Shown: one piece after another, positions 45,076 to 53,093 of the stretch
Numbering within the stretch: the first letter of the stretch is position 1
Layout: every line of letters begins with the position of its first letter
From: Nonomuraea dietziae
Lineage (GTDB): Bacteria > Actinomycetota > Actinomycetes > Streptosporangiales > Streptosporangiaceae
Direction: 5' to 3'
Length of the DNA stretch: 64,000 nucleotides
Assembly: GCF_014195505.1 (NCBI RefSeq)
Contig: NZ_JACIBV010000001.1
Span: 8,370,001 to 8,434,000, forward strand
Notes under the pieces: model-generated
What the model was told of the DNA's origin: nothing
Database searches by the model: none
Seen by the model: the letters and a program-made list of their open reading frames with translations, nothing else
Position numbers and translations under genes: made by a program

Positions 45076-46038
45076 TCAGTTGGCGTGCAGGTCCGCGTTC
45101 AGCTCGATGCCCGTTCCCGTGCGCGGCACCGCCTCCACCGCTCCCGTCTGCGAGTTGCGGCGCAGCAGCAGCCCGTTCGAGCCGGACAGCTCCTTCCCCT
45201 TCACCACCCGCCCGTCGGGGAGCGCCACCTTGGTCCCCGCCGTCACGTACAGGCCCGCCTCGACCACGCAGTCGTCGCCGAGGGAGATGCCGACCCCCGC
45301 GTTCGCGCCCAGCAGGCAGCGCTCACCGATCGAGATGACCTCCTTGCCGCCGCCCGACAGGGTGCCCATGATCGAGGCGCCGCCGCCGACGTCCGAGCCG
45401 TCGCCCACGACGACGCCGGCCGAGATGCGGCCCTCCACCATGGAGGCGCCGAGGGTCCCGGCGTTGAAGTTGACGAAGCCCTCGTGCATGACGGTGGTAC
45501 CGCCGGCCAGGTGGGCGCCGAGCCGTACCCTGTCGGCGTCGGCGACGCGCACGCCTGAGGGCACCACGTAGTCGACCATGCGGGGGAACTTGTCCACGCC
45601 GTAGACGGTGACGGGGCCCCTGGCGCGCAGCCGTACCCTCGTCTGTTCGAAGCTCTCCACCGCGCAGGGGCCGTGGTTGGTCCAGACGACGTTGGCGAGC
45701 TTGCCGAACAGGCCGTCGAGGCTCAGGCCATGGGGCCTGACCAGGCGGGCCGAGAGCAGGTGCAGGCGCAGGTAGGCGTCGTGGGCGTCGGAGGGCGCCT
45801 CCGACAGCTTGGCGATGCCGGTGTGGACGGCGACGACCTCGACCCCCCTGGCCTCGTCCCTGCCGATCAGCGCGGCCAGGTCACCGGCCTCCTCGGCGGA
45901 CAGACGACGCGTGCCCACGGAGGGTGGGTCGCCGAGTTCGGGGGAGGGGAACCAGGTGTCGAGGACCGTGCCGTCGGCGGCGATGGTGGCGAGGCCGACG
46001 CCGTGGGCGCCGGTGCTGGTGGGATCGATAGCAGTCAC
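45076..46038 (-). CDS. dapD: Tetrahydrodipicolinate N-succinyltransferase
   Basis: A 320-residue enzyme of the lysine and meso-diaminopimelate pathway; it succinylates tetrahydrodipicolinate with succinyl-CoA. The actinobacterial DapD form is evident. There is an N-terminal helical domain (AHGVGLATIAADG, RLHLLSARLVRPHGLSLDG), then a left-handed beta-helix with hexapeptide repeats (VRLGAHLAGGTTVMHEGFVN, RISAGVVVGDGSDVGGGASI), and a C-terminal LNADLHAN. The start is a GTG at 46038 with little ribosome site visible. It stands alone between the Rpn-like and PPOX genes. Confidence 0.95.
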   Translation of the reverse strand: MTAIDPTSTGAHGVGLATIAADGTVLDTWFPSPELGDPPSVGTRRLSAEEAGDLAALIGRDEARGVEVVAVHTGIAKLSEAPSDAHDAYLRLHLLSARLVRPHGLSLDGLFGKLANVVWTNHGPCAVESFEQTRVRLRARGPVTVYGVDKFPRMVDYVVPSGVRVADADRVRLGAHLAGGTTVMHEGFVNFNAGTLGASMVEGRISAGVVVGDGSDVGGGASIMGTLSGGGKEVISIGERCLLGANAGVGISLGDDCVVEAGLYVTAGTKVALPDGRVVKGKELSGSNGLLLRRNSQTGAVEAVPRTGTGIELNADLHAN

Positions 46039-46058
46039 ACGCCAAAAATACCGGAGGC

Positions 46059-46478
46059 TCAGAAGGCGCCCAGATCGGAGGAGAGCCAGTGCTCGGGACG
46101 CATGTGGAAGGTCACGAGCGCGTCGAGGTCCGAGCGGGCCAGGTAGTCCGCGGCGGACTCCTCGGACAGGTACCTGGAGGCGATCCTGATCAGTTCGTCC
46201 TCCGTGGTGGGGTTGGAGGAGCTGACGGGGCCCTCGACCGAGACGTAGCGGTAGGTGGGGTGGGTGCGCTCGGCGAGCATCGAGAAGCGGCCCGCCTTCG
46301 CGACGGCCCTGGCCTTGCGCGAGTCCGCGCCGGTCAGGAACGACACCTCGCCACCCGGCGAGTAGTCGTACCAGACGGGCACGACCAGCGGCCCCCTGCC
46401 CGCCTCCTCCTGCACGGCCAGCGCGCCGATGCGCCCCTCGGCCAGGAACGCCTCACGCTCGGCGGTCGACAGCGCCAT
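46059..46478 (-). CDS. Pyridoxamine 5'-phosphate oxidase family flavin/F420 protein
   Basis: A 139-residue split-barrel protein. ALSTAEREAFLAEGRIGALAV is a common opening of this class, PLVVPVWYDYSPGGEVSFLTG carries the flavin- or F420-binding strands, and RYVSVEGPVS follows. The ATG at 46478 sits just after GGAGGGG, so the 40-residue upstream extension of the frame is rejected. Proteins of this kind bind FMN, F420 or heme; which one cannot be told here. It ends 20 bases before the dapD start on the same strand, so they may be co-transcribed. Confidence 0.85.
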   Translation of the reverse strand: MALSTAEREAFLAEGRIGALAVQEEAGRGPLVVPVWYDYSPGGEVSFLTGADSRKARAVAKAGRFSMLAERTHPTYRYVSVEGPVSSSNPTTEDELIRIASRYLSEESAADYLARSDLDALVTFHMRPEHWLSSDLGAF

Positions 46479-46610
46479 CCCACACCCCTCCAAAGATCTC
46501 GTTCGCAGGGACATCCCCATGCCGGTCGCGCCCAATCTCCCGAAAGGGTCTCGACTCGGGCAGGGGCCATCCACCACCATGAAACTCATCCGAAACACCC
46601 GTTATATACG

Positions 46611-46622
46611 GTAAACGTTTAC
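46611..46622. promoter_or_regulatory. Perfect palindrome resembling a LacI-family operator
   Basis: GTAAACGTTTAC is a perfect 12-bp palindrome with the central CG typical of LacI/GalR/CcpA-type operators. It lies 14 bases upstream of the esterase start, between the divergent PPOX and esterase genes, and follows a TATATA segment (46603-46608) that could be a -10 element. No LacI gene is nearby in the window. Confidence 0.6.
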
Positions 46623-46636
46623 AGAGGAGTGTCTCG

Positions 46637-48697
46637 ATGGTCCGATGGGGCTGGATCGGGGCGCTCGCCGCCCTCGTCATCGCCGCGACCACAGCCCTGC
46701 CGGGGCAGGCCGTCCAGGACAGGGCGCGACCGGGCACGATCACCGCGGCCACGGCGCCCTCGCCGGCGCTCGGCGAGCCCGTCGCCTACAACCTGTACCT
46801 GCCGGGCGGCTACGCCGAAGGCAAGGGCCGCTACCCCGTGCTCTACCTCCTGCACGGCCGCGGCGACACCAAGGAGGCCTGGACAAGGGTCAAGAGCTCA
46901 CTGGACGACCTGATCGCGGCCAAGCGGATCCCGCCGCTCATCGCGGTCATGCCGGACGCACCGTGGAGTGAACGGGGCAACTGGTACGTCGACTCTCGCC
47001 ACACCGGCGGCAAGCCCGTCGAGACCGCCTTCACCCGCGATCTTGTCCAGCACGTCGACGCCACCTACCGCACCGCTCCGCTGCGCAACGCCCGCCTGGT
47101 CGGCGGCTACTCGATGGGCGGAGCGGGCGCGCTGCGCTACGCCCTCGCCCACCAGGACCTGTTCGCCGGGGCGATCGTGCTCAGCCCCGCCGTCTACACG
47201 CCGCTGCCGCCAGCCGACTCCTCCACCCGTGAGTACGGCGCCTTCGGCGACGGCGACGCGGCCTTCTCCGAGAAGGTCTACACCGAGCTGAACTACCCCG
47301 CCCTGCTCGGCACGGTGGATCCCGACCTGCCGAGCAGGCTGTTCATCGCCGTCGGCGACGACGAGTACGCCAACCCCGACCCCGCGGAGGCCCGCCACGA
47401 CCTCGACTTCGAGTCCGCCGCGCTCTACAACGCCGTGCGGCGCGTGCCGGGACTCTCGGCCGAGTTGCGCGTCATGGACGGCGGCCACGACTGGAGCGTG
47501 TGGGCCCCCGCGTTCGAGCAGGCCATGATCGACCTGGGTGCCGGGCTCAGCGTGGTGCCGCCGACGCCGCTGCCAGGCCCGCCGTACGGCGGGGCCGGCG
47601 CGGACTGGGCGGGCGGGGTAGCCGTGCACGCCGACGGCTCGACCACCGTCGGCTACGCCGAGAGCGGCCAGGCCAGGCTCGACGCAGTGGTGAAGGGCGC
47701 GGGCTGGACCGCCCGTCTGTCCACTCCCGCGGACGAGCGCCTGTACGGCCTGGCCGCGCTGCCCGACGGCGGCGTCCTGGCCGCCGGATACACCAAGGGC
47801 GACCTCGACGGGCGTCACGCGGGCAACGCCACCGACGACGCCTTCGTGGCCAGGCTCGACGCGAGCGGCAAGGTCGCCTGGATCACCCAGTTCGGCGTCG
47901 GGGGCGCGGCCGACCGCCTGTACGGCCTGGCCGCCGCCCCCGATGGCGGCGCGTACGTCACGGGCTACACCAAGGGCGACCTCGCGGGGCCGAACCGCGG
48001 CGACAAGGACGCCGTCCTGGCGCGCCTGACCCCCGACGGACGGCTCGCCTGGACCCGGCAGCTCGGCGGGAGCGGCGAGGACAAGGCGTACGGCGTGGCG
48101 GCGGGCCCCTCGGGCGTCCACGCCGTCGGCAGCACCACCGCGGGCTTCGAGGGCGCGGCCTCGCTCGGCGGACTGGACGGCTGGGCGGCCGGCTACGCCC
48201 CTGACGGCACGCTCCAGTGGACCTCGGCGGTCGGCGGCCCTGGCGAGGACCGGCTCAACGGCGTCGCCGTCACCACGGCCGGCCTCGCGGTCGTCACCGG
48301 CGTGAGCGGGGGCGACCTGCTGGCGCAGGCCTACACCGCCACGGGCAGGCGCAGCTGGAGCGCCACGGTCGCCACCCCCGCCACGGACGAGGGCGCGGCC
48401 GTCGCGCCGCTGGCGGGCGGAGAGGTGGAGATCGTCGGCTACACCAGGGGCCGCGTGGGCGTGGTCGCGGGCGGCGCCGACATCCTGACCGTACGGCTGG
48501 ACGGCAGGGGCAGGCAGCGGGCCGCCGCCCAGCTCGGCAGCGCGCGAGACGACGGCGTCGACCCGTTCGCCGAGCCGAACCTCTACGCCGCGACGGCTCC
48601 GTCGGGCAACGTCGCGATCTCCGGCCTGACCTACGGGGGAGGCGGCGACGGCGGCGTCTTCCAGGTCACCGTGGACCCCGCCACCGGGCTACCGTGA
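46637..48697 (+). CDS. Secreted esterase fused to a beta-propeller repeat domain
   Basis: A 686-residue secreted protein. After a signal peptide (WIGALAALVIAATTALPGQA), residues about 35-305 form an esterase of the Fes/XynZ (esterase D) type: LYLPGGYAEGKGRYPVLYLLHG, nucleophile Ser159 in GGYSMGGAGAL, and His284 in MDGGHDWSVW. Residues about 310-686 hold repeated strands RLYGLAALPDGGVLAAGYTKG, VLARLTPDGRLAWTRQLGG, and similar SBBP-like units that probably make a beta-propeller. It may release acyl or feruloyl groups from a polymer and bind it through the propeller; that is inference. A GAGGAG ribosome site precedes the GTG/ATG-type start. Confidence 0.87.
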   Translation: MVRWGWIGALAALVIAATTALPGQAVQDRARPGTITAATAPSPALGEPVAYNLYLPGGYAEGKGRYPVLYLLHGRGDTKEAWTRVKSSLDDLIAAKRIPPLIAVMPDAPWSERGNWYVDSRHTGGKPVETAFTRDLVQHVDATYRTAPLRNARLVGGYSMGGAGALRYALAHQDLFAGAIVLSPAVYTPLPPADSSTREYGAFGDGDAAFSEKVYTELNYPALLGTVDPDLPSRLFIAVGDDEYANPDPAEARHDLDFESAALYNAVRRVPGLSAELRVMDGGHDWSVWAPAFEQAMIDLGAGLSVVPPTPLPGPPYGGAGADWAGGVAVHADGSTTVGYAESGQARLDAVVKGAGWTARLSTPADERLYGLAALPDGGVLAAGYTKGDLDGRHAGNATDDAFVARLDASGKVAWITQFGVGGAADRLYGLAAAPDGGAYVTGYTKGDLAGPNRGDKDAVLARLTPDGRLAWTRQLGGSGEDKAYGVAAGPSGVHAVGSTTAGFEGAASLGGLDGWAAGYAPDGTLQWTSAVGGPGEDRLNGVAVTTAGLAVVTGVSGGDLLAQAYTATGRRSWSATVATPATDEGAAVAPLAGGEVEIVGYTRGRVGVVAGGADILTVRLDGRGRQRAAAQLGSARDDGVDPFAEPNLYAATAPSGNVAISGLTYGGGGDGGVFQVTVDPATGLP

Positions 48698-48711
48698 TCC
48701 GAGAGCTCCAT

Positions 48712-48730
48712 GTAGGTTAGGCTAACCTAA
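48712..48730 (+). promoter_or_regulatory. Iron box (IdeR/DmdR binding site)
   Basis: The 19-bp sequence GTAGGTTAGGCTAACCTAA matches the actinobacterial IdeR/DmdR1 consensus TTAGGTTAGGCTAACCTAA at 18 of 19 positions. It ends 12 bases before the start of the siderophore-interacting protein gene, so it should overlap the promoter or leader and repress it when iron is plentiful. Confidence 0.93.
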
Positions 48731-48742
48731 TAAGGAGCGGTA

Positions 48743-49630
48743 ATGATCGAGCCATTTCGTGTGTTCGACGTCCATGTGAGCGACGTCTCCCGGTTGAGCG
48801 ATTCCTTCCTGCGTGTGACCTTCACGGGCGACGACCTGGATCTCTTCGCCGACAACGGCTTCGATCAGCGGATCAAACTGATCCTGCCGCTCCCGGGGCA
48901 GGGCGTCTCCGGCATGCCGAGGGGCGCCGACTGGTTCACCCGCTGGCGGGCGCTGCCCGACAGGGAGCGCAACCCCCTGCGCACCTACACCGTGCGCGCC
49001 GTACGGCCCGAGCTGCGCGAGGTCGATGTGGACATCGTGCTGCACGGAGACGGAGGGCCCGCCGCGCGCTGGGCCGACAGCGCGCGGCCCGGCGACCGGA
49101 TCGCGCTGTTCGGCCCTGACGCCGGCTACGGCGAGCGGCACGGAGGGCTGGAGTTCAGGCCGCCGGCCGACGCGCGCAGGTTCCTCATGGCGGGCGACGA
49201 GACCGCGGTGCCGGCCATCACCGCCATCCTGGAGCGCCTGCCGGACGGCTGCGAGGGTGAGGCGCTGATGGAGGTGCCCTCACAGGGCGACGTGCTGCCG
49301 TGCGCCACCAGGAGCGGCGTCACCGTCACCTGGCTCCCCCGTGGTGGGGGCGGGGTCGGCAGCAGGCTGGTGCCCGAGGTGAAGGCCGCCGCTGACCGGC
49401 TCCTGCCCCCGCAGGTCCCCGTGGAGGCGCTCGAGGACGTCGACGTGGACGTCGACCTGCTGTGGGAGGTGCCGGAGGAGGCGGAGTCCGTGGCGCCGCT
49501 GTACGCGTGGCTGGCGGGGGAGGCGGCGGTGATCAGGACCCTGCGCAGGCACCTGGTGGCCGAGCGCGGCATGGACCGCCGCGCGGTGGCCTTCATGGGG
49601 TACTGGCGCATGGGCCGCGCCGAGGACTGA
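48743..49630 (+). CDS. Siderophore-interacting protein (ferric-siderophore reductase)
   Basis: A 295-residue cytoplasmic flavoprotein of the ViuB/SIP family that releases iron from imported ferric siderophores. The N-terminal FAD-binding domain contains SFLRVTFTGDDLDLF and the FAD motif NPLRTYTVRAVR; RIALFGPDAGYG and FLMAGDETAVPAITAILE follow. The C-terminal NAD(P)H-binding SIP domain ends in AFMGYWRMGRAED. An ATG with AAGGAG upstream starts the gene directly behind the iron box, so iron-regulated expression is very likely. No siderophore biosynthesis or uptake genes adjoin it. Confidence 0.94.
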   Translation: MIEPFRVFDVHVSDVSRLSDSFLRVTFTGDDLDLFADNGFDQRIKLILPLPGQGVSGMPRGADWFTRWRALPDRERNPLRTYTVRAVRPELREVDVDIVLHGDGGPAARWADSARPGDRIALFGPDAGYGERHGGLEFRPPADARRFLMAGDETAVPAITAILERLPDGCEGEALMEVPSQGDVLPCATRSGVTVTWLPRGGGGVGSRLVPEVKAAADRLLPPQVPVEALEDVDVDVDLLWEVPEEAESVAPLYAWLAGEAAVIRTLRRHLVAERGMDRRAVAFMGYWRMGRAED

Positions 49631-49705
49631 CCTCCGTCGCCCCGCGCGTGAGGACGCGGCCGTCATGTCACGCGACCCGACGCGGTCGAACAGCGGTGGT
49701 GGTGG

Positions 49706-49779
49706 TGCCCCGAGTGGGATTCGAACCCACACTGAATGGATTTTGAGTCCATCGACTCTGCCGATTGGTCTATCGGGGC
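49706..49779 (-). tRNA. tRNA with anticodon CAA (Leu by codon), short variable arm
   Basis: A complete cloverleaf of 74 bases on the minus strand. Acceptor stem GCCCCGA/TCGGGGC, D stem GAC/GTC with GG in the D loop, anticodon stem ATGGA/TCCAT with loop CTCAAAA (anticodon CAA), and T arm GTGGG-TTCGAAT-CCCAC are all perfect. The CCA end is encoded (49703-49705). The variable arm is only five bases (TCAGT). A bacterial leucine tRNA would normally have a long variable arm, so the amino acid identity should be treated with care. Confidence 0.9.
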
Positions 49780-49887
49780 GGATCTTCGGAGGTGTCCGGA
49801 TCCGGGCTGAAGTCTACAAGCCGCGCAGGACCAGCCCGGGGACGCCAGCGTGGATCTAATCTAGCGGACGTCGGTAGTCTTCTGCTC

Positions 49888-50472
49888 GTGAGTACGCAGC
49901 GGCGAGTGGTGATCGCGGAAGATGAGGCACTGATCCGCCTCGACCTCAAGGAGATGCTCCAGGAGGACGGCTACGTCGTCGTGGGGGAGGCCGGTGACGG
50001 CGAGCACGCGATCAAGCTGGCCACCGAGCTCCGTCCGGACCTGGTCATCCTTGATGTGAAGATGCCCATTCTCGACGGCATCTCGGCGGCGGAGCGGATC
50101 GTGGCCGACAGGATCGCCCCGTGCCTCATCCTCACCGCCTTCTCCCAGCGCGATCTGGTCGAGCGGGCGCGTGACGCCGGTGCCATGGCCTACCTGGTGA
50201 AGCCGTTCACCAAGGCCGACCTGGTGCCCGCTATCGAGATGGCCGTCAGCAGGCACGAGGAGATGGTCGCGCTGGCGGCCGAGGTGTCGTCGCTGTCGGG
50301 CAGGCTCGAGACGAGGAAGCTGGTCGAGCGGGCGAAGGGGCTGCTGATGGCCCAGCACGGCTGGAGCGAGCCGCAGGCCTTCCGCTGGATCCAGAAGGCG
50401 TCCATGGACAGGCGGCTGAGCATGCGGGAGGTCGCGCAGATCGTCGTGGACGACGCGGCGAAGCACGCCTGA
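49888..50472 (+). CDS. ANTAR-domain response regulator (PdtaR type)
   Basis: A 194-residue regulator with an N-terminal receiver domain and a C-terminal ANTAR RNA-binding domain. The acidic pair EDEALIRLD, phospho-acceptor Asp56 (PDLVILDVKMP), the Thr/Ser-type LTAFSQRDL and Lys in YLVKPFTKADL mark a functional receiver. ANTAR features follow at about residues 125-190: RKLVERAKGLLMAQHGWSE and EAFRWIQKASMDRR-like QAFRWIQKASM. It probably controls transcripts by antitermination after phosphorylation by a PdtaS-like kinase that is not in this window. The GTG at 49888 gives the normal N-terminus. Confidence 0.93.
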   Translation: MSTQRRVVIAEDEALIRLDLKEMLQEDGYVVVGEAGDGEHAIKLATELRPDLVILDVKMPILDGISAAERIVADRIAPCLILTAFSQRDLVERARDAGAMAYLVKPFTKADLVPAIEMAVSRHEEMVALAAEVSSLSGRLETRKLVERAKGLLMAQHGWSEPQAFRWIQKASMDRRLSMREVAQIVVDDAAKHA

Positions 50473-50778
50473 TCTTTCGGGACACGCGACCGCAGGGGGC
50501 ATTTCCGGGGTTTCACTCCGTCAGGGGGTCCGTTGTGCGGAAGCGTCCAGGGTTCGTTTCGTTCTGTGGAACGTTCCTTTGTCGATTTTTGACCCTTCAA
50601 ACCTGTGCGGTAGCCGTAAAGGATCGGTGTAATAACGAAACGATAACGACGCTGTTCGCTGTACCAACCCGTGACATCTCCTGGCTGTACTAACCGTCAC
50701 AACCCCTGGGTCATCCCCGCACGGGCATGACTCTGTGAATCCGGTCCTGACAAAGGATCAGGCGAAAGGAAGGCAGCC
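50473..50778 (+). other. Intergenic region upstream of the liv operon
   Basis: This 306-base gap holds no gene. It is clearly more AT-rich than its surroundings around 50560-50690. A TTGACC hexamer at 50589 could be a -35 element, although no good -10 is spaced correctly. The ribosome site of the next gene (AAAGGAAGG, 50765-50773) ends it. A promoter and regulatory leader for the branched-chain amino acid importer are expected here. Confidence 0.5.
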
Positions 50779-51987
50779 TTGCGGCCAAAGATTGCTCGCT
50801 TCGGCGGCGCGCTTGCCGTTGGTATGGCTCTCACGCTCGGCCTGGCCGCCTGCAGCGGCGGTGGGTCCGAGACCCCCGGCGGGGGCGCGACCACCGGTGG
50901 AGGGGAAGCGGCGCCCACCACTGTCAAGATTGGCTTCATGGGCGACCTGACTGGTTCGAACGCCGGCATTGTCATCCCGCCCAGGAACGGCGCGAAGCTG
51001 GCCATTGACCAGTACAACGCGACCAACCCCAAGGTCAAGATCGAGATGGTGGAGTACGACAGCCAGGCTGACGCCACCAAGGCCGTCGGTCTGGCCCAGC
51101 AGGCCATCAAGACCGACAAGATCGTCGCCTTGATCGGCCCCGCGTTCTCCGGTGAGTCCGCTCAGGTCGCCCCGGTGCTCGAAGAGGCCAAGATTCCCAG
51201 CGTCTCGGCTTCGGCGACCAACGCCGCGCTTGCCCAGAACGGCTGGAAGTACTGGCACCGCGTCCTGCCGAACGACGCCGTGCAGGGTCCCGGCATCGCC
51301 GACTTCATCGCCGGTGCGGCCGCGGCCAAGAACGTCTTCGTCATCGACGACAAGTCCGAGTACGGCAAGCCGCTGGCCGACGCTGTCCGCGCGCAGCTGA
51401 AGGCCAAGGGCGTGACCGTCACCGACGACTCGCTCGACCCGGCCGAGAGCGACTTCTCCTCGGTGGTCAACAAGGTGGCGGCCGGCAAGCCCGACGCCAT
51501 CTTCTTCGGCGGCTACTACGCGGCGGCCGGCCCGCTGCTCAAGCAGCTGAGGGACAAGGGCGTGAAGGACGCGAAGTTCTTCAGCGGCGACGGCTCGCTC
51601 GACAAGGGCCTCGTCGAGGGCGCCGGTGCGGCCAACGCCGAGGGCGCGCTGGTCGGCTGCCCCTGCTACGTCGCCACGCCTGACGTGACCGACGAGAAGG
51701 TCAAGAAGTTCGCCACCGACTACAAGGCCGCCTACAGCGCCGACCCGGCGATCTACGCCACCGAGGGCTTCGACGCCGCGACGGTCTTCATCGAGGCGAT
51801 CAAGGCCGGCAAGGTCACCGCCGAGGACATCAACACCTTCATCTCGACGGTCGACTTCGCGGGCGTCTCCAAGCAGGTGAAGTTCGAGGCCAACGGCGAG
51901 GTCGTGGCCAAGGACATTTACATGTACCAGATCAAGGGCGGAAACATCACCCTGCTCGGGAAGGCCTCCGAGGCCAAGCTCGGGTAA
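50779..51987 (+). CDS. livK: Branched-chain amino acid ABC transporter substrate-binding lipoprotein
   Basis: A 402-residue type I periplasmic-binding-like protein of the LivJ/LivK family. It has a lipoprotein signal with the lipobox LGLAAC (Cys about residue 25) and a Gly/Thr linker. The binding domain starts TVKIGFMGDLTGSNAG, and later has IVALIGPAFSGESAQVAPVL, which binds the amino-acid backbone. The start is a TTG after AAAGGAAGG. It heads the operon with livH, livM, livG and livF. Ligand (Leu, Ile, Val or another amide or amino acid) is inferred from family. Confidence 0.94.
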   Translation: MRPKIARFGGALAVGMALTLGLAACSGGGSETPGGGATTGGGEAAPTTVKIGFMGDLTGSNAGIVIPPRNGAKLAIDQYNATNPKVKIEMVEYDSQADATKAVGLAQQAIKTDKIVALIGPAFSGESAQVAPVLEEAKIPSVSASATNAALAQNGWKYWHRVLPNDAVQGPGIADFIAGAAAAKNVFVIDDKSEYGKPLADAVRAQLKAKGVTVTDDSLDPAESDFSSVVNKVAAGKPDAIFFGGYYAAAGPLLKQLRDKGVKDAKFFSGDGSLDKGLVEGAGAANAEGALVGCPCYVATPDVTDEKVKKFATDYKAAYSADPAIYATEGFDAATVFIEAIKAGKVTAEDINTFISTVDFAGVSKQVKFEANGEVVAKDIYMYQIKGGNITLLGKASEAKLG

Positions 51988-52026
51988 CGGTCTCCAGCCT
52001 GTCTCAGGTGAGATCGGGTAGTTGAC

Positions 52027-52071
52027 GCGCGGGGAGCGGGATCGCCGCTAGCGGTCCTGCTCCCTTCGCGC
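52027..52071 (+). promoter_or_regulatory. Intercistronic hairpin between livK and livH
   Basis: A long, mostly paired stem-loop (GCGC at 52027 with GCGC at 52068; GGGAGC with GCTCCC; central CCGCTAGCGG). It has no T-tract and lies between the binding-protein and permease genes. It probably reduces read-through or protects the livK mRNA, giving more binding protein than permease. Confidence 0.6.
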
Positions 52072-52124
52072 ATCCACTGCCAGGCAGTGCAGGAGAACCC
52101 TCGCCTAGAAGTGGTAATCGTCAC

Positions 52125-53093
52125 GTGTTCAATGACTTCGTATCTCAGTTCTGGCCGCAGACGATCGACGGCCTAGCTTTTGGATCCATTTACGCGCTGA
52201 TCGCCCTCGGCTACACGATGGTCTACGGCGTGCTGCGTCTGATCAACTTCGCCCATTCCGAAGTGTTCATGATCGGCACGTTCGGCGCGATGGTCGTGCC
52301 GTTCGTGTTCGGCATCAACACTCCGCTGACGGGCATCGCCCTCGTCGGGCTCATCCTCGCCATGATCGCCGCCGGGGCGCTCGCCTCGGCGGGCACGGCC
52401 GTGGCGCTCGAACGGGTCGCCTACCGGCCGCTGCGCAAGCGGGGCGCATCGCGCCTGGCCGCGCTCATCTCGGCCATCGGCGCCTCGATCTTCCTGCAGG
52501 AGCTGTTCGCGCTCCTGGTCATCCCTGCGGTCTTCGACCGGCCTGAGCGCGGCCGCATCCAGATGGGCCTGCCGCGCATCGCGGAGCGTCAGGAGCTGTT
52601 CTCCATCTTCGGCCACCCCGTGATGACCCACCAGGTCTTCGTGGTGGTCGCGGCGATCGGCATGATGATCATACTGGAGCGGCTGGTCAACAGGACTAAG
52701 ATCGGCCGTGGCATCAGGGCGACCGCGCAGAACCCCGAAGCAGCCGTTCTCATGGGTGTCGACATCAACAGGATCGTTCAGATGACGTTCCTGATCGGCG
52801 GCGCGATGGCCGGTGTGGCCGGCGCGCTGTATCTGCTCGCCTATGAGAACACCAACTACTACATCGGTTTCCTGTTCGGCATCAAAGCATTCACGGCGGC
52901 GGTTCTGGGCGGTATCGGAAACCTTCGCGGAGCCCTGGTCGGTGGAATCGCGCTGGGCCTTGCGGAGAACTACGGCGCCATCATCTTCGGCTCCGACTGG
53001 AAACACGTGATTTCCTTCACGGTCCTCGTCTTGGTCCTGATGTTCCGGCCCACCGGTCTTCTCGGTGAATCACTTCAGCAGGCGCGCGCATGA
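52125..53093 (+). CDS. livH: Branched-chain amino acid ABC transporter permease LivH
   Basis: A 322-residue permease with about eight membrane helices. The opening IDGLAFGSIYALIALGYTMVYGVL and INFAHSEVFMIGTFGAM are classical LivH motifs. The late cytoplasmic loop region contains GRGIRATAQNPEAAVLMGVD, then the last helices (KAFTAAVLGGIGNLRGALVGG). The start is GTG. Its end overlaps livM by four bases. It forms the membrane channel with LivM. Confidence 0.95.
   Translation: MFNDFVSQFWPQTIDGLAFGSIYALIALGYTMVYGVLRLINFAHSEVFMIGTFGAMVVPFVFGINTPLTGIALVGLILAMIAAGALASAGTAVALERVAYRPLRKRGASRLAALISAIGASIFLQELFALLVIPAVFDRPERGRIQMGLPRIAERQELFSIFGHPVMTHQVFVVVAAIGMMIILERLVNRTKIGRGIRATAQNPEAAVLMGVDINRIVQMTFLIGGAMAGVAGALYLLAYENTNYYIGFLFGIKAFTAAVLGGIGNLRGALVGGIALGLAENYGAIIFGSDWKHVISFTVLVLVLMFRPTGLLGESLQQARA

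Noticed and set aside
46479..46598. A 40-residue N-terminal extension of the PPOX-type protein
   Set aside because: A strong GGAGGGG site directly before the ATG at 46478 marks the start, and the extension overlaps the divergent promoter region.
50600..50640. An ANTAR-type paired hexaloop upstream of livK, suggested by CCGTAAAGGATCGG after the ANTAR regulator
   Set aside because: The loop AAAGGA has A1 and G4, but its closing pairs do not match and I could not find a second hexaloop hairpin at the right distance.
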